From the NCBI GenBank assembly GCA_003550305.1, contig QKYT01000292.1, positions 72,933 through 136,932 on the forward strand: a DNA stretch of 64,000 nt, written 5' to 3'. The stretch comes from Glomus cerebriforme. Taxonomy: Eukaryota > Glomeromycota > Glomeromycetes > Glomerales > Glomeraceae. Positions 35,330-46,488 of the stretch are shown in pieces. Each line of letters opens with the position of its first letter. Position 1 is the first letter of the stretch. The translations under genes were made by a program, and so were the position numbers. Below the pieces are notes generated by a model. It ran no database searches. It was given only the letters and a program-made list of their open reading frames with translations, and had not been told where the DNA came from.

Positions 35330-36559
35330 AATAATACTCTTATAAGAGTGTTATCCAGTTGGTATCCTTTTATTTTTATTACTCTGTGCCTTTTTTATTG
35401 CCTTATAACTATCTGCTTGTTTTTGATGCTCTATCTTTTTTTTTATTTCCTCCTGATTATCCGCTTGATTTTGATATTTTGGGTCATTATTATGATCAAT
35501 TTGCTATGCTGGCATTAGTTATAAAATTCATATTGCGGTCAGGTAACTCAGTCAAATCACATGACTTTATTTAAGTTAATTTCAGCCCAAAATTATGGAA
35601 TATAGTACTAGTCAAATTATTGTAATTTATTGTATCAAAAAAAAATCATGTGTGAGGTATATTCCCAAAACCTTTTCACCACTTTTGAGGTTCTGACTGG
35701 AAAATCAGATGATTAGAGAATTGGAAATACCAAGTTCAGCCTATGTAATTGTCAAGAATTAGTACTGAATTTGCTTGCAATCCTACCTTTATATTCTTAT
35801 TTGATTGTTAGATTGAAGCATAAAGTGCCAAACTTATAATCCATATATTTTCCTTCTCAGTTGCTATCTTTTGATTGCCAGGTAAGATATATAGTGCCAA
35901 ACTTGCAATCCAGATACTTTATTCCATTTGATTGTTGAGATAGTACCAATTTTGCAATCCATCTTTTTACCTATTATAGTTAGTTCTTTTGATTGTTGAG
36001 TTGAGACATGAAGTGCCAAATTTGCAATCTATTGATTTGCTTAAAATATGTCACAATTTATTCACTATCTTTTAATTATTGGATAAGGTATATAGTACAA
36101 ATCAGATTTAGTCATATTGTTTTCATACTCTTTTTCTTATATCCTCCTGAACTTTTCTGTCTTCCTGATCTTTTTCTTGCCTATTGGTAGTAGTATTCCA
36201 AGTTAAAATTTATTATTTTCTTTTTATATATTATTCTAACTTGGGATACTACCAAATTTATATCTTTTTTATGCTCCTGTCTTTCTAGAACTCTTTCTTA
36301 TATAGTTACTACTCTGGAATACTTTAAAATATTACTGCATTAATTACTTTTGATAATATCACATTGATTACTTTGAATACTACTTCTAATCTAATATTTT
36401 GCTAGCAAACATATTTGCTTAAAATTATATAAAATTTTGGAAATTTTTTATTTATCTATACTAAAAAGTTTGCTTTTATCATATTACTTGCATAAAAAAA
36501 AAAGCTGAGGCTAACCCTAGTATAATAAAAGAAGTAATTAAACTCTTTTTTTAGTTTAA
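35330..36559. other. Non-coding region with minisatellite
   Basis: No gene; contains the irregular tandem repeat described separately and Tyr/Phe-rich chance frames. Confidence 0.5.
35803..36100. repeat. Irregular minisatellite, about five units
   Basis: GATTGTTGAG...ATAGTGCCAAACTTGCAATCC recurs starting at about 35803, 35872, 35929, 35990 and 36075, with unit spacing from about 57 to 85 bp and drifting sequence. Confidence 0.75.
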
Positions 36560-36888
36560 CTGATCTTGATTATGAGCCTGATTATAATGATCATGTATAC
36601 AGTATACTTTCAATATCTGTTTAATAGTAAAAATGATATAGATATTTATCATCCTAATAAAATTTATTCAAAATATATAATCTGAGTATCTGAAAAGAGT
36701 TTTACAGTAGTTGATCATCTATCTAAAGTTTATAGAAAACCTGATACTCACAAGTATATTGATATGAATCTGTCTTTCTGTCTCATTCTGAATATTGATG
36801 TGAGGCAGTATCCTGATCTCATAAATCCTAAACTTCCTTTCTTAGATGGATATAAAATTTCTTGTAAAGATTTATTATTCAGAATCTT

Positions 36889-37095
36889 AAGGGTCATGAC
36901 ATATATTACCTAATATTAGTTTCATAAGAGGTCTTACCCCCCCCCTTTAGATGAGATTTTTTCAACTAATAATATTTAATATATATATAGTATTAATTTT
37001 GACCAATAAAAATGCATAATTTTATATCATGTAAGATTTTGTTTTACCCTCCTACCCCCTAAAATATTACCTAATAAATGCCTCACTTCTAATTG
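36889..37095. mobile_element. Repeat family P5 copy 1
   Basis: Segment with GTCATGACATATATTACC at one side and ATATTACCTAATAAATGCCT at the other, containing poly-C and CATAATTTTATATCATGTAA. It interrupts a coding relic that resumes after it. A second, inverted copy at 41143-41812 shares most of it. Confidence 0.65.
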
Positions 37096-37696
37096 CCTAT
37101 ACCAATATTATATATTCTGATTTAAATCATTTCATAATTTTAAATACTTTTACTTTAGCTAGTTCGTCTAATACTAATAAATGCAGTTGGCATATCATAT
37201 ATTCTTATGCCTATTTTATTAACTATAGGGATCTTAGGGATTTTGTGAAAAAGTCACTAATAGAATTAGAAAATCATATTCTGAATTCATTAATCTTGGG
37301 TTTTATAAATCATATTTTAGTCTTTGACTTCTTGGATCAATAAAAAAAGATAGAGTTAAAAAATCTGCAATCTCTTTTATTAAGAAAAGATATTGCAAGC
37401 TAAAAGATTATTTAGTTTAGCCTAAATCTGATTATTCTGAAATTTGACCCTGAACCTTTCTCTCTGAGAAGTCAGAAAGAAAGGAGAAATTCCAGCCTAT
37501 TGAAGATAAAACTGCTTTAAGTAAGGAAGTTAATCAAGTTATCGCAAATATAAATAGCTTAAAATTTGTAATATTAGAAAGGGATTTGTTAACTTTTAAG
37601 CTCAGTCATTAGAAGTATGCTCCATTTGCAATATTAAACATAAAAAAGATCAGTTATATGACTTTTTTCTTAAAAGTGTATGCTTTGTACTTAGAT

Positions 37697-37871
37697 TATA
37701 GATGCTATCCAAATTATTTTGGGATGTCATAAATATAATTTGAAATGTACAAATTCATTTAGCTTATATATAATTTATTAAGTAAAGTGCCAAAATAATT
37801 TGGAAAGCCAAAAATAATTTGAGATTTTACTATATATCCAAATTGATTTTGGGATTTGGGTGGCATCTATA
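37697..37871. mobile_element. 175-bp MITE with 8-bp TSD, family P2 copy B
   Basis: Begins TATAGATGCTATCCAAATTA, ends TTGGGTGGCATCTATA, and is flanked by perfect ACTTAGAT (37689-37696, 37872-37879). Same length as copy A, opposite orientation. Confidence 0.9.
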
Positions 37872-38501
37872 ACTTAGATACTATCAGCAAAAATAATATA
37901 AACCTGATCATAAAGAATTGGTGTTTAAGAGAGCATCAAATATAATCAAGCTGAAAGAAAGATCTAAACAAAAAAATTGTTGATAGAATAGCTAATATCA
38001 TATTAAATCCATATTCACTTTTTAAACTATTTGGAGAAGTTATTAATATAAAGAAAATAGAAGATTTCTCAGAAGCTTATCCCAATTTCTTGAATAAAAA
38101 ACCCAATACAACTTTAATTCACTTTCTTATGATGATGGAAAAGTCAAAAGATCTAAGAAAATATCTTAATTCCTTAAGTAAGAATAAAGCCAATTTGCCT
38201 TGCATTATCTGAATTTCTTACTGAAAAACTCTTAGTAATGAATCATAAGGTAAAATTAATGATCTTAAATTATCTGAATTCAGAATTTGTAATTATCAAG
38301 ATGAACAGAACTTATCCATAAATAAGTGGCATATTATCATAGTTCAAGTTAAGAATTTTTCTTGTATAGAGTTCTCAGCCTATTTGATTGTAGCTATTTT
38401 AGATGAAACTAATACAATTTATCACCAAATAAGTAGTGATGTATATGCATAAGAATCTGAGAATGTAATGCATAATGTATTAAAAATAGCTCAGTATGTA
38501 T

Positions 38502-39009
38502 CACTGGTCAAAAACTGATCTATCTTACAGATATCTTACAGATATCTTATAAATATCGGGTACCCAAAATGCGTAAAATCTGCTATACATCGGGTACCCA
38601 ATATGTATACTATAGAATTAAAAAAATACAATTTATTAATTATCTCGCTATCCAGTGATCATAAAAAGATGAAATATAGCTCATTCAATTCGCCTCACTG
38701 AGACGTATCGAATGGTACTAATTGCGCATTTCTAGATGTGATAGATGCTGAGATATTCGATAAATCGTAAAAAAATAAATAAAAAATGCCAATTTGTCAA
38801 ATATCTCAGCATCTATCGCACCTAAAAGTGCGAAATTAGTACCATTCGATACGTCTCAGTGAGGCGAATCGAATGAGCTATATTTCATCTTTTTATGATC
38901 ACTGGATAGCAAGATAATTAATAAATTGTATTTTTTAATTCTATAGTATACATATTGGGTACCCGATATTTATAAGATATCTGTAAGATAGATCAGTTTT
39001 TGACCAGTG
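38502..39009. mobile_element. Palindromic MITE, family P1 copy 3 (508 bp, 3-bp TSD)
   Basis: Ends CACTGGTCAAAAACTGATC and GATCAGTTTTTGACCAGTG, flanked by TAT (38499-38501, 39010-39012). Arms are GGGTACCCAATATGTATACT-type inverted copies. It splits the helicase-like relic. Confidence 0.9.
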
Positions 39010-40829
39010 TATTGTCAATAGATGCCTTTACAAATGAATCAACTCTAAGCTTTTTTAAAGCTTATCATAATAAAAATATTCAAGTGATTGATAATAAATT
39101 TTATCTACTTGTGAACGAACTGTTGAATATTTTTATGATTTAAATAGTAGTGCTAAAACTATTGTGAATAGAATACAAGTTATTATAGCAGGGTAAGCAC
39201 GTGATATTTATTCTAATGAGTTGCAGTATAGCCTGAGCATTAGTAGAAAAAACCTCTAAATTGCAAAGGCCTGATAATTCTCTTATTAAAATCCATACTT
39301 ATTATGGGAATATAAATGGAAAATAATAAAAAAAGGACTTTTTAGATATAAATACTGCTTGAAATGAACTTAATTGTATAGTTTATATGAGTACAGTGAA
39401 AATAAGAACATATTAGATAATTTTTACTGGCTAAATGAGGTATTAGTTTCAGAATCTATTTACTAAATTAGAGTGAGAATGGTCATATCTTTTGAAAAGG
39501 CTGACTACTTTGATGTGGTTATAAGTATTACAAATATCATAACTTCAGTTAATATTAAAGCTTTTATTCAAATGATGTTCTGAATTCGTAATTGTAAAAG
39601 GCATATACTATCTTTCTATTATCAAAAAAATTCTAGCAATCTTTTTCACTCACTAGATTACAAAAATATTTACGCTGAATTCACTCAAGAGTACTCAGCT
39701 TAATAATTTACTTATAACAATAAAGGGACATCATGAATGGGATAAAAATATTATTTTATATAAACTTGATCAATTGCCTATTGTAGTATCATTTCTTGAA
39801 GTTAAGTATCAAAAATGTCTTTCTGTAAGAAATTTTATTAAGATATCATATAGTCTTATTGCCAGTACAAGTGCTTCTCTTTGACTAATAAAAATAGATG
39901 AGAGTCAAAGTATTATAAGATATTATAAAAAAGTTTGCAATGAAATTAAAGCTGAAGCATTAGTTATCAAGAATACAGATTTTAATGCAGTTGCTACTTT
40001 TCAGAATCTTAGTCCTAAAGAAGCTAAAATTCTTAAATTTGACCAAGAATATTCTATCGCAAATACTATGACACTTAAATATTTTATATGTAGAATCTTT
40101 ATTGCAAACATGAATATCAAGGATTGGAATAATATTTGCAATAGAAAATTTATTGAAAATTTTAGTTCGCTTGAAGCTCAGAAGCATTTCTTATAGTTGT
40201 CTTATTTTTGAAGGTAAGGTCATGATGAGAAGAATGCAATGAAGGGATTGAAAGCTGAAGAAAATATACAATGGAAAATTGCCTGCTATAAAGCTGAAAA
40301 GAATCTGAAAAAATCAGTAGTAAAGGATTTGCATAAATCTTATTTAGCAAATTATTGGAAGGCTATAAAAGAACTCTTTCAAATAATAGGCTTTATTGGC
40401 ATTGATGATAAATGTATTCTTTCTGGTAATATTGTATCAGAAGCATTCATACAATCCTATGAAAAGTTTATAGAAATCTGTAATCAATCCATATTACTTT
40501 TTGGTTTTAAGTCTTATGCTAAGATAATATCAGATCTTAATCCAGCTATAAAAGCAATCAATGTAATTGCTGGTAATTGGTATAGCTATACTATTAAAAG
40601 TATTAAAAAAAGAATAAGGCCTAAAGGATAACAAGTTTGGCAATACTCTTATCAAATTAATTGCTAACCATATAATGATCTTAATTTTGGAGATAAAAAC
40701 ACACCAGAACTTTCATCATATAAGCCAAAAACAGATAATAAGATGATTTCTTCAGAATCAATTCAGAAACTTTTTGATATAGTTATAATCAATTAATAAG
40801 TACTAAAATAAATTAAATCATCTTTATTT

Positions 40830-41060
40830 TTTCATGTCTCTCTAGCCAGTTTTTCTTATAAATAGGTTTAGTATGATTTATACAAAAGTCAGTCCCAGAA
40901 TAAATCAGCTTATTACAGAATACATACCTTTTTTTTTGACAGAGATTTATAGTATCTGACACATCTACTCATCTAGTCTCACATAAGCATCTTTTTCTGC
41001 AAATAGATCCATTTTTTTTTGATATATTAGCAAAACTAAGATGGTAAATTAAAAGAAATA
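40830..41060 (-). pseudogene. Short relic of a cysteine-containing repeat protein
   Basis: Minus-strand reading gives KRYVFCNKLIYSGTDFC, then INHTKPIYKKNWLERH near 40850-40930, suggesting a small zinc-binding tail. The flanking part (CATAAGCATCTTTTTCTGCA ... GATATATTAGCAAAACTAAG) is duplicated at 41850-41930. Stops and shifts show decay; no named family. Confidence 0.4.
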
Positions 41061-41142
41061 GAATGCTTATTTGAATTAGCTATATTTTTATTTAAGTGCA
41101 TCATATAAAAACCAGTCTAAGAAAAAGTCAGCCTATTAGGAG

Positions 41143-41812
41143 CATGATATTTATTAGGTAATATTTTAGGGGATGGGGGTAAAACTAGGGATAGGTGTTA
41201 ATTAATCACAGTTAATTAACTATAGTTAATTAATCATTAATTATATTACTTATAATTAGTCTAAAATGGTTAATTAACCGTTACTTTTAATTAACTAATA
41301 AAAATATAAGAATTTAAGTCATGTGATTTAATTTATTAAATTCTATAAATTGATATATAAATTATAATTTATAATTTGATAATTATTAATATTGATAATG
41401 AAGATGATAATTCTAATATAATTGAATTTGAATCAAATGTAATTAATTTAAATAAAGAATAAATAAAATAAAGTTTATTTTAAATTTTTAATAAATTATA
41501 ATATATTATTTATGTACTGTAGTATTTTAAATTATATATAATTAATATATATATATTACTTATAGGTTAATTAACCATTAATTAACCATTAATTAACTGG
41601 TTAATTAATCAAATTTATAAGTAACGGTTACTTTACCAACCCTAGGTAAAACAAAATCTTACATAATACAAAATTATGCATTTTTATTGGTCAAAATTAA
41701 TACTATATATATATTTAAATATTATTAGTTGAAAAAATCTTACCTAGAGAAGGGATAGGACCTCTTATAAAACTAATATTAGGTAATATATGTCATGATT
41801 CTTACAGGATGC
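41143..41812. mobile_element. Repeat family P5 copy 2, with nested hAT-like insertion
   Basis: Inverted relative of 36889-37095: TTTATTAGGTAATATTTTAG at the left and GGTAATATATGTCATGAT at the right, with CTTACATAATACAAAATTAT and GCATTTTTATTGGTCAAAAT inside. It is split by the 459-bp element at 41186-41644. Confidence 0.7.
41186..41644. mobile_element. hAT-like non-autonomous element (459 bp, 8-bp TSD)
   Basis: Ends TAGGGATAGGTGTTAATTAA and inverse ...TTACTTTACCAACCCTA, typical of hAT TAGGG/CAGGG-type termini. Perfect 8-bp duplication GGTAAAAC at 41178-41185 and 41645-41652. Subterminal TTAATTAAC repeats. A short internal open piece (DNEDDNSNIIEFESNVIN) near 41397-41460 may be residual transposase coding sequence. 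Confidence 0.9.
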
Positions 41813-42209
41813 GCACATTTTTTTCAGTAAAAATCTATAATGTTCAATGCATCCGTTCTTGCATAAGTATCTTTTCCCGCAGATAGATCCATCTTTTTTG
41901 ATATATTGGTAAAACTAAGTTAGAAAATTAGAAGAGATCTTTATAAAGTTCTCTAAATCAGATATATATTCACTAAAGAAACCAAAAGGTATAGTACTTT
42001 TTTCTGAAAAAGTTTTTAAAATTAATATATATAAAATTTTTCTTCATTTTTTATTTATAGATAGATCTGATAAATATTTGAAAATATGACACATGTCTTC
42101 CAAAGAAATGAAAATTATTTTTTATTTTAAAGATTTAATTTTTTTAGTATATATATATCAAAAAAATTATATTAAACTACTTTTCATTAACATGATTACC
42201 AAAACAACT

Positions 42210-43840
42210 ACCCCAAAGATCTGAAAATCTAAAGCTAATAACTTTATATTAGTCTTAGAGCAGTTTCTAAAAAAGCATAATTTGTCAGCTGATTTCACTT
42301 CAGAATAATTAAGCAAACATGCTCCTGAATTTAATGCTTTACTTTCTGATTGGATGGTTCATAGGTGGTTAAGGTTACCTTTGCTGGAGGTACTGATAAT
42401 AAATACTTGTTTAGTAAAGAGTAAATAGATGCTCTCATGCCAGATAAGAGAAAAGGAAAACTCATCATAGAAAAAAGAGCAAAATTTTGCATTAAAGATG
42501 GTGATACAGTGCATACAACCTAGTCCCAGCAACAAAATTTGATAAAAGTTAAATCATTACTACTTACTCAAAAAAAAAGATAAACATAAAGTATAAACTT
42601 ATAATAATATAACAGCAGATTAAGTTTAATAAAACTACGTTTTTAAATTTTCTGTAAAATATTTTTTAATAAAATAGTAGTAATTCAAAGTTGGAATATT
42701 TTACTATTAAATTAAATATTTGGCCATTTTTATTCTGATCAGAATTATATATAAATCTGGCTAAAATTACTTTCATTTAGTTATTAACTATATAAATTTG
42801 GCTAGAATGTTATTAACTATATAAATTTGGCTAGAATTATGTATAATTTTGGTTAGAATTAAGAATTATAACTTAAATTATATAAATCTGACCAATAAAA
42901 TTATGAGTTTAAGTATTATATAATATAAAAAAATTTGGCTGCTTAAAAATTTTTTTGTTGGGACTAGGTTGTATGCACTGTATTATAAATATTTTTGCCT
43001 ATTATTTAGACTTAGGCCTGAAAAATAATGATGAAAATGAAATAGTTACTAGTATCTCATATCAGTCACAATTTCATATAAAGTTAATAGAAGATAGGGT
43101 AGATTCTGCAATTATTAATACTTTTGCTAAAGATCCAGACCTTAATTAAGAATCTAATAAAATTCAGAAGAAATGAACTAAAAAATAAATGGCTAATCTA
43201 AATAGAATTTCCTTACATTTTTTCTTAACAAAGGTAACCAAAAGGCTTCAAAACATTGATACTTCTAAAATTCCTATTAGAAAGGATCTTACAGATATGA
43301 TAGTGATATTAAGTATAAGACTTGCGAAAGTGAGATCTCTTCAGATTAATCACTATGAACTGGATCCTTCAAATATTTCAGCATAATATAAAAAAGGATA
43401 TTCTTGATATTATACAGATTATTTAAAAAGTAGAGAAGAAAAGAAAAAGAATCTTAAGCCTGACCATTTCTTTCTATAAAGAAAAATTCAGAATATGCCA
43501 GAACTCACTTGGATCTGAAATGCAATTAAGGCAGGAAAGTTACGTAATCCTATTTATATTAAAAGTAGAATACGTAATGCTTGGTCATTTAATAAATTCT
43601 TAAAATAAGGGCCTTATAGAACTATAACTGAAAAATTAAGAGAATATGAAGCTAAATACGCTTTCAGAATTCATAGTGGTAAAAAATCAATTTACAAATA
43701 TCTTAAACTTTTTTCAAGAATTACTATGAAATAGGAATCAGACCACCTTAATGCAAATAATAATTATATTATAGATGATATAAAATTAGAAAATTCTGAC
43801 TCTGAATCTGAATTAGAATTTAGAACCAGTTTGTAAAAAT
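42210..43840 (+). pseudogene. Decayed Crypton/tyrosine-recombinase-like gene
   Basis: Plus-strand pieces: QFLKKHNLSADFTSE and FNALLSDWMVHRWLRLP near 42250-42380; after a transposon insertion (42507-42980) FHIKLIEDRVDSAIIN; DMIVILSIRLAKVRSLQI at 43291-43350; MPELTWI, NAIKAGKL near 43500; RIRNAWSFNKFLK near 43570; and a Glu/Ser/Asp-rich end. The SIRLAKVRSL segment resembles the first catalytic-arginine block (usually RPAEVRxL) of Crypton-type tyrosine recombinases. Many stops. Family assignment is moderate. Confidence 0.45.
42507..42980. mobile_element. MITE with CAGTGCATACAACC ends (474 bp, TA TSD)
   Basis: CAGTGCATACAACCTAGTCC at the left and inverse GGACTAGGTTGTATGCACTG at the right, flanked by TA at 42505-42506 and 42981-42982. 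Interior AT-rich with short direct repeats of TATATAAATTTGGCTAGAAT. Probably mobilised by a Tc1/mariner-pogo transposase. Confidence 0.88.
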
Positions 43841-44299
43841 TGGTTTATATCTGGTTGATCATTTGAACCTGAATATAGCTGGATTAACCTATAAAATTGA
43901 TGATAAGTTGTAATTAGTTTAACATAACTGATCAACCAATTTTGGCTAGAATTAACATAATAAAGTTATGCTTGATAACAATTTTAATACAAACCAGTTT
44001 CAAAAAATAAAACTGATTCTAAATTCTAATTTGAATTCAAATCTGAGTCAAGTCAGGTTTTGAAAGAGATTATCAGCCTAGCATCTGAGTCTCAGACTTT
44101 ATTATCCTAGCCTAAAAATAATGAATATAATTCCTTTGAATCTCAGATAATGAAAATTAATTCAATGTTAACTAACTTCTAAAGAAACTGCTATGTTCTA
44201 AATTATATTTTAGTTCTTCCAAGCAGTTTTATTTTTTGGCCTATATTTTGCATTTTTTTTATTTAAAGATGATATAACATATAAAACAGAATATCTATA

Positions 44300-45085
44300 A
44301 TGCAATCAAATATTTTTTATTTACCAGAACTATTAGAACAGATTTTACATTTTTTAACAATAGGTAAATCTCTCTATTCCATTTTATTTGTTTGCCAATT
44401 ATGATACAAATGTGATGCTTTTATTCTATGGAAATGTGTTAAGCTAAAGGAAAATGAAATAGAGAATAAATTTTGATTGGAAAGATTTTTAAAAATAGTA
44501 TATAGGGAGCAAAGATCAAAATATAGCTTAAAACTAATTTATCTTAAAATATCATACTATCATTCACTTTCAAATAAAAAAATCAGAAATATTATGTGCA
44601 TATTTCCAAATATAATTCATTTAAATTTTAAAGAAAGTATGAGGTCTGAGTTTATTGTTAAAATTCTAAAGCTTATAGCAGAATCATACCCAAATTTAAA
44701 GTATTTCAATATATTTGCTTTATGCAATAAATTTTAACCAAAAAATGATATAGGTTTAACTGCAATCACAAATTCATGTCATAAATTAGAATGTCTAAAT
44801 ATTTCTAAATGTACAGAGTTTTCTGAAATATCAATTTGTAATGTTATTTGTTTGCCCAAAGCTCCAGCAACTTGATCTTAACTTTTATAAAATTACTGAT
44901 ATAATTATTGAAGAAATTGTTAGATCATGTCTTAATTTAAAATTTCTTAATCTGAGAGGGTATTATAATATTAATAAAGATGCTATAGATGAGCTCATTT
45001 CATTTAAACCAAATATTCATGTTGAGAATTTCAACAATGTGACTAATCCTAATTTTATTTTCACATTTAGTAATTATCTTAGATA
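44300..45085 (+). pseudogene. F-box/LRR protein pseudogene
   Basis: From ATG 44300 the frame reads an F-box-like start (LPELLEQILHFLTIGKSLYS..LFVCQL-stop-YKC...LWKCVKL). Stops at 44402-44404 and near 44475 fall where Trp codons are expected, followed by leucine-rich repeat text ([42 protein letters not shown]). A frameshift lies near 44855. F-box/LRR proteins recruit targets to SCF ubiquitin ligases. This copy cannot make a full product. Confidence 0.65.
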
Positions 45086-45184
45086 GGCTGATACTAATTC
45101 AGTTCTATCTTGGATATATTAACAACCTAATTTCAATATATCTATAGCTAGTCAATCTCTGACTTAAGATATTATTTTCACCTT

Positions 45185-45262
45185 AATGTCGAGAGCTGGT
45201 GATAGAATACTAGCCAATCAAGTAGAATCATGGTAGTACTCTACTTGCTGAGCTACAATGCA
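45185..45262 (-). ncRNA. tRNA-like or SINE promoter relic
   Basis: On the minus strand TAGCTCAGCAAGTAGAGTA matches a pol III A box and about 40 bp later GTATTCTATCACC resembles a B box. Arms do not fold into a clean cloverleaf, so a tRNA-derived SINE or dead tRNA is more likely than a functional tRNA. Confidence 0.4.
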
Positions 45263-45792
45263 TATACTCCTATGTGACAAAAATCTGTAAATCATATATA
45301 TAATAGGTCTATATAACATATATAATAATTTTTACATATAATTAAAAATAAAATACTAACCAAGTCCCTCTATTTTTTTCCAAACAAATGTGAGAAAATG
45401 TAAAAGAATGTCTAATCACAATACAGAATCTATCTTATAAGTTAATAGTAATAACAAAAGCATATATTATAAAAGACTAAAAACTTCGCAATTTTGAGAT
45501 TATCAGACATACAGCTAACTATAAGTCTTGCAAGGTAGATCTACATATAAAAAATTATGAAAATTCTATTTACATGTGCTTTCATAAAATTTTTGACATT
45601 ATATAATAATGCTAATTATTTTTCTTATCTTCTTAAATTTTTTCTAGCAAGATATAAAGCATATAAAAGTATATAAAAATTCAGCTAACTTTTCGCAAAA
45701 ATATTTCTATAAAAATAACTTAATGTAAAAATAAGGTATATATATGCCAGAAGTTATATATACATGAAGGTAAAAAATATTCACTATGGGCC

Positions 45793-46122
45793 TTGTATTT
45801 AGGAACTGAAATAGCCTTACCTGGCTTAAAAAAAATCACTTTCAATTGTTTTATTATTCCTATAGAAAAACTCATGAATATTCCATATATTAAAGTAATG
45901 CAAACAATTACAATACTTAAATGTGATGATTTTAGCTATCTCAAAAATTTAATTAAAAGCATATTGGAAAAACTATTTGATCAAATTCCTCTTAAAATTT
46001 GTCAAATTCAACATAGAAGCATTATTAAAAAGCAAAAGAATCTGACAGAGTGTATTTCTGATATTTTTACTGAGAATCCTAAAGCAGAACACTTTCATAT
46101 TACTGTATACCCCTCCAGTTAG
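45793..46122 (+). pseudogene. Uncharacterised 109-codon fragment
   Basis: Open frame (ALPGLKKITFNCFIIPIEKL ... NPKAEHFHITVYP) with protein-like composition. It may be part of the F-box/LRR family that precedes it by 0.7 kb, but no motif proves this. Confidence 0.35.
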
Positions 46123-46488
46123 AATAATTTTTTGTATTATGTAATAGTAAAGTATTTCACAAATTTTATTTTATGTATCAGTTGCTTTGACAATATTTTT
46201 TATTTATAAATAAAGCATATTATGTTCTTATTATAAATCTTAATAAATATTACATGTAATTATGTAATATAATTGGCTGCCAATTTTGTACTACATCTTA
46301 ATTGCATATATATAGAGGATAAATACAATATATTAGCTAATAGCTAATACAAAAAAAATCTCTTCACTATCTTTGAGCATATCTTACTTCAGAAGCAAAA
46401 AAATACTTTTATATTCATAAACTAGCTTTACCTATAATTGCAGTCAAGTGCATATTTTTTTTGCAAGTACAAATATACATATATAAAA

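Larger units (their letters stand above)
36560..40800 (+). pseudogene. Decayed transposon-borne origin-binding/helicase-like gene
   Basis: Discontinuous plus-strand coding over about 4.2 kb with many stops and frame changes. Recognisable stretches: DIYHPNKIYSKYI and KYIDMNLSFCLILNIDVRQ near 36640-36800; IIYSDLNHFI near 37110; a degenerate nucleotide-binding loop near 38120; a DEAD-box-like ILDET motif near 38395; and a 3' open segment 40239-40631. The order (primase-like N-terminal part, then helicase motifs) and motifs match my memory of the replication-origin-binding-protein (Herpes_ori_bp-type helicase) genes that are highly repeated in Rhizophagus. Three insertions lie inside it: 36889-37095, 37697-37871 and 38502-39009. 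Non-functional. The family name is moderate and needs a profile search. Confidence 0.5.

Noticed and set aside
43828..44014. Possible MITE with AACCAGTTT and GATCAACCAATTTT inverted pieces
   Set aside because: Inverted pieces are patchy and no target duplication could be defined.
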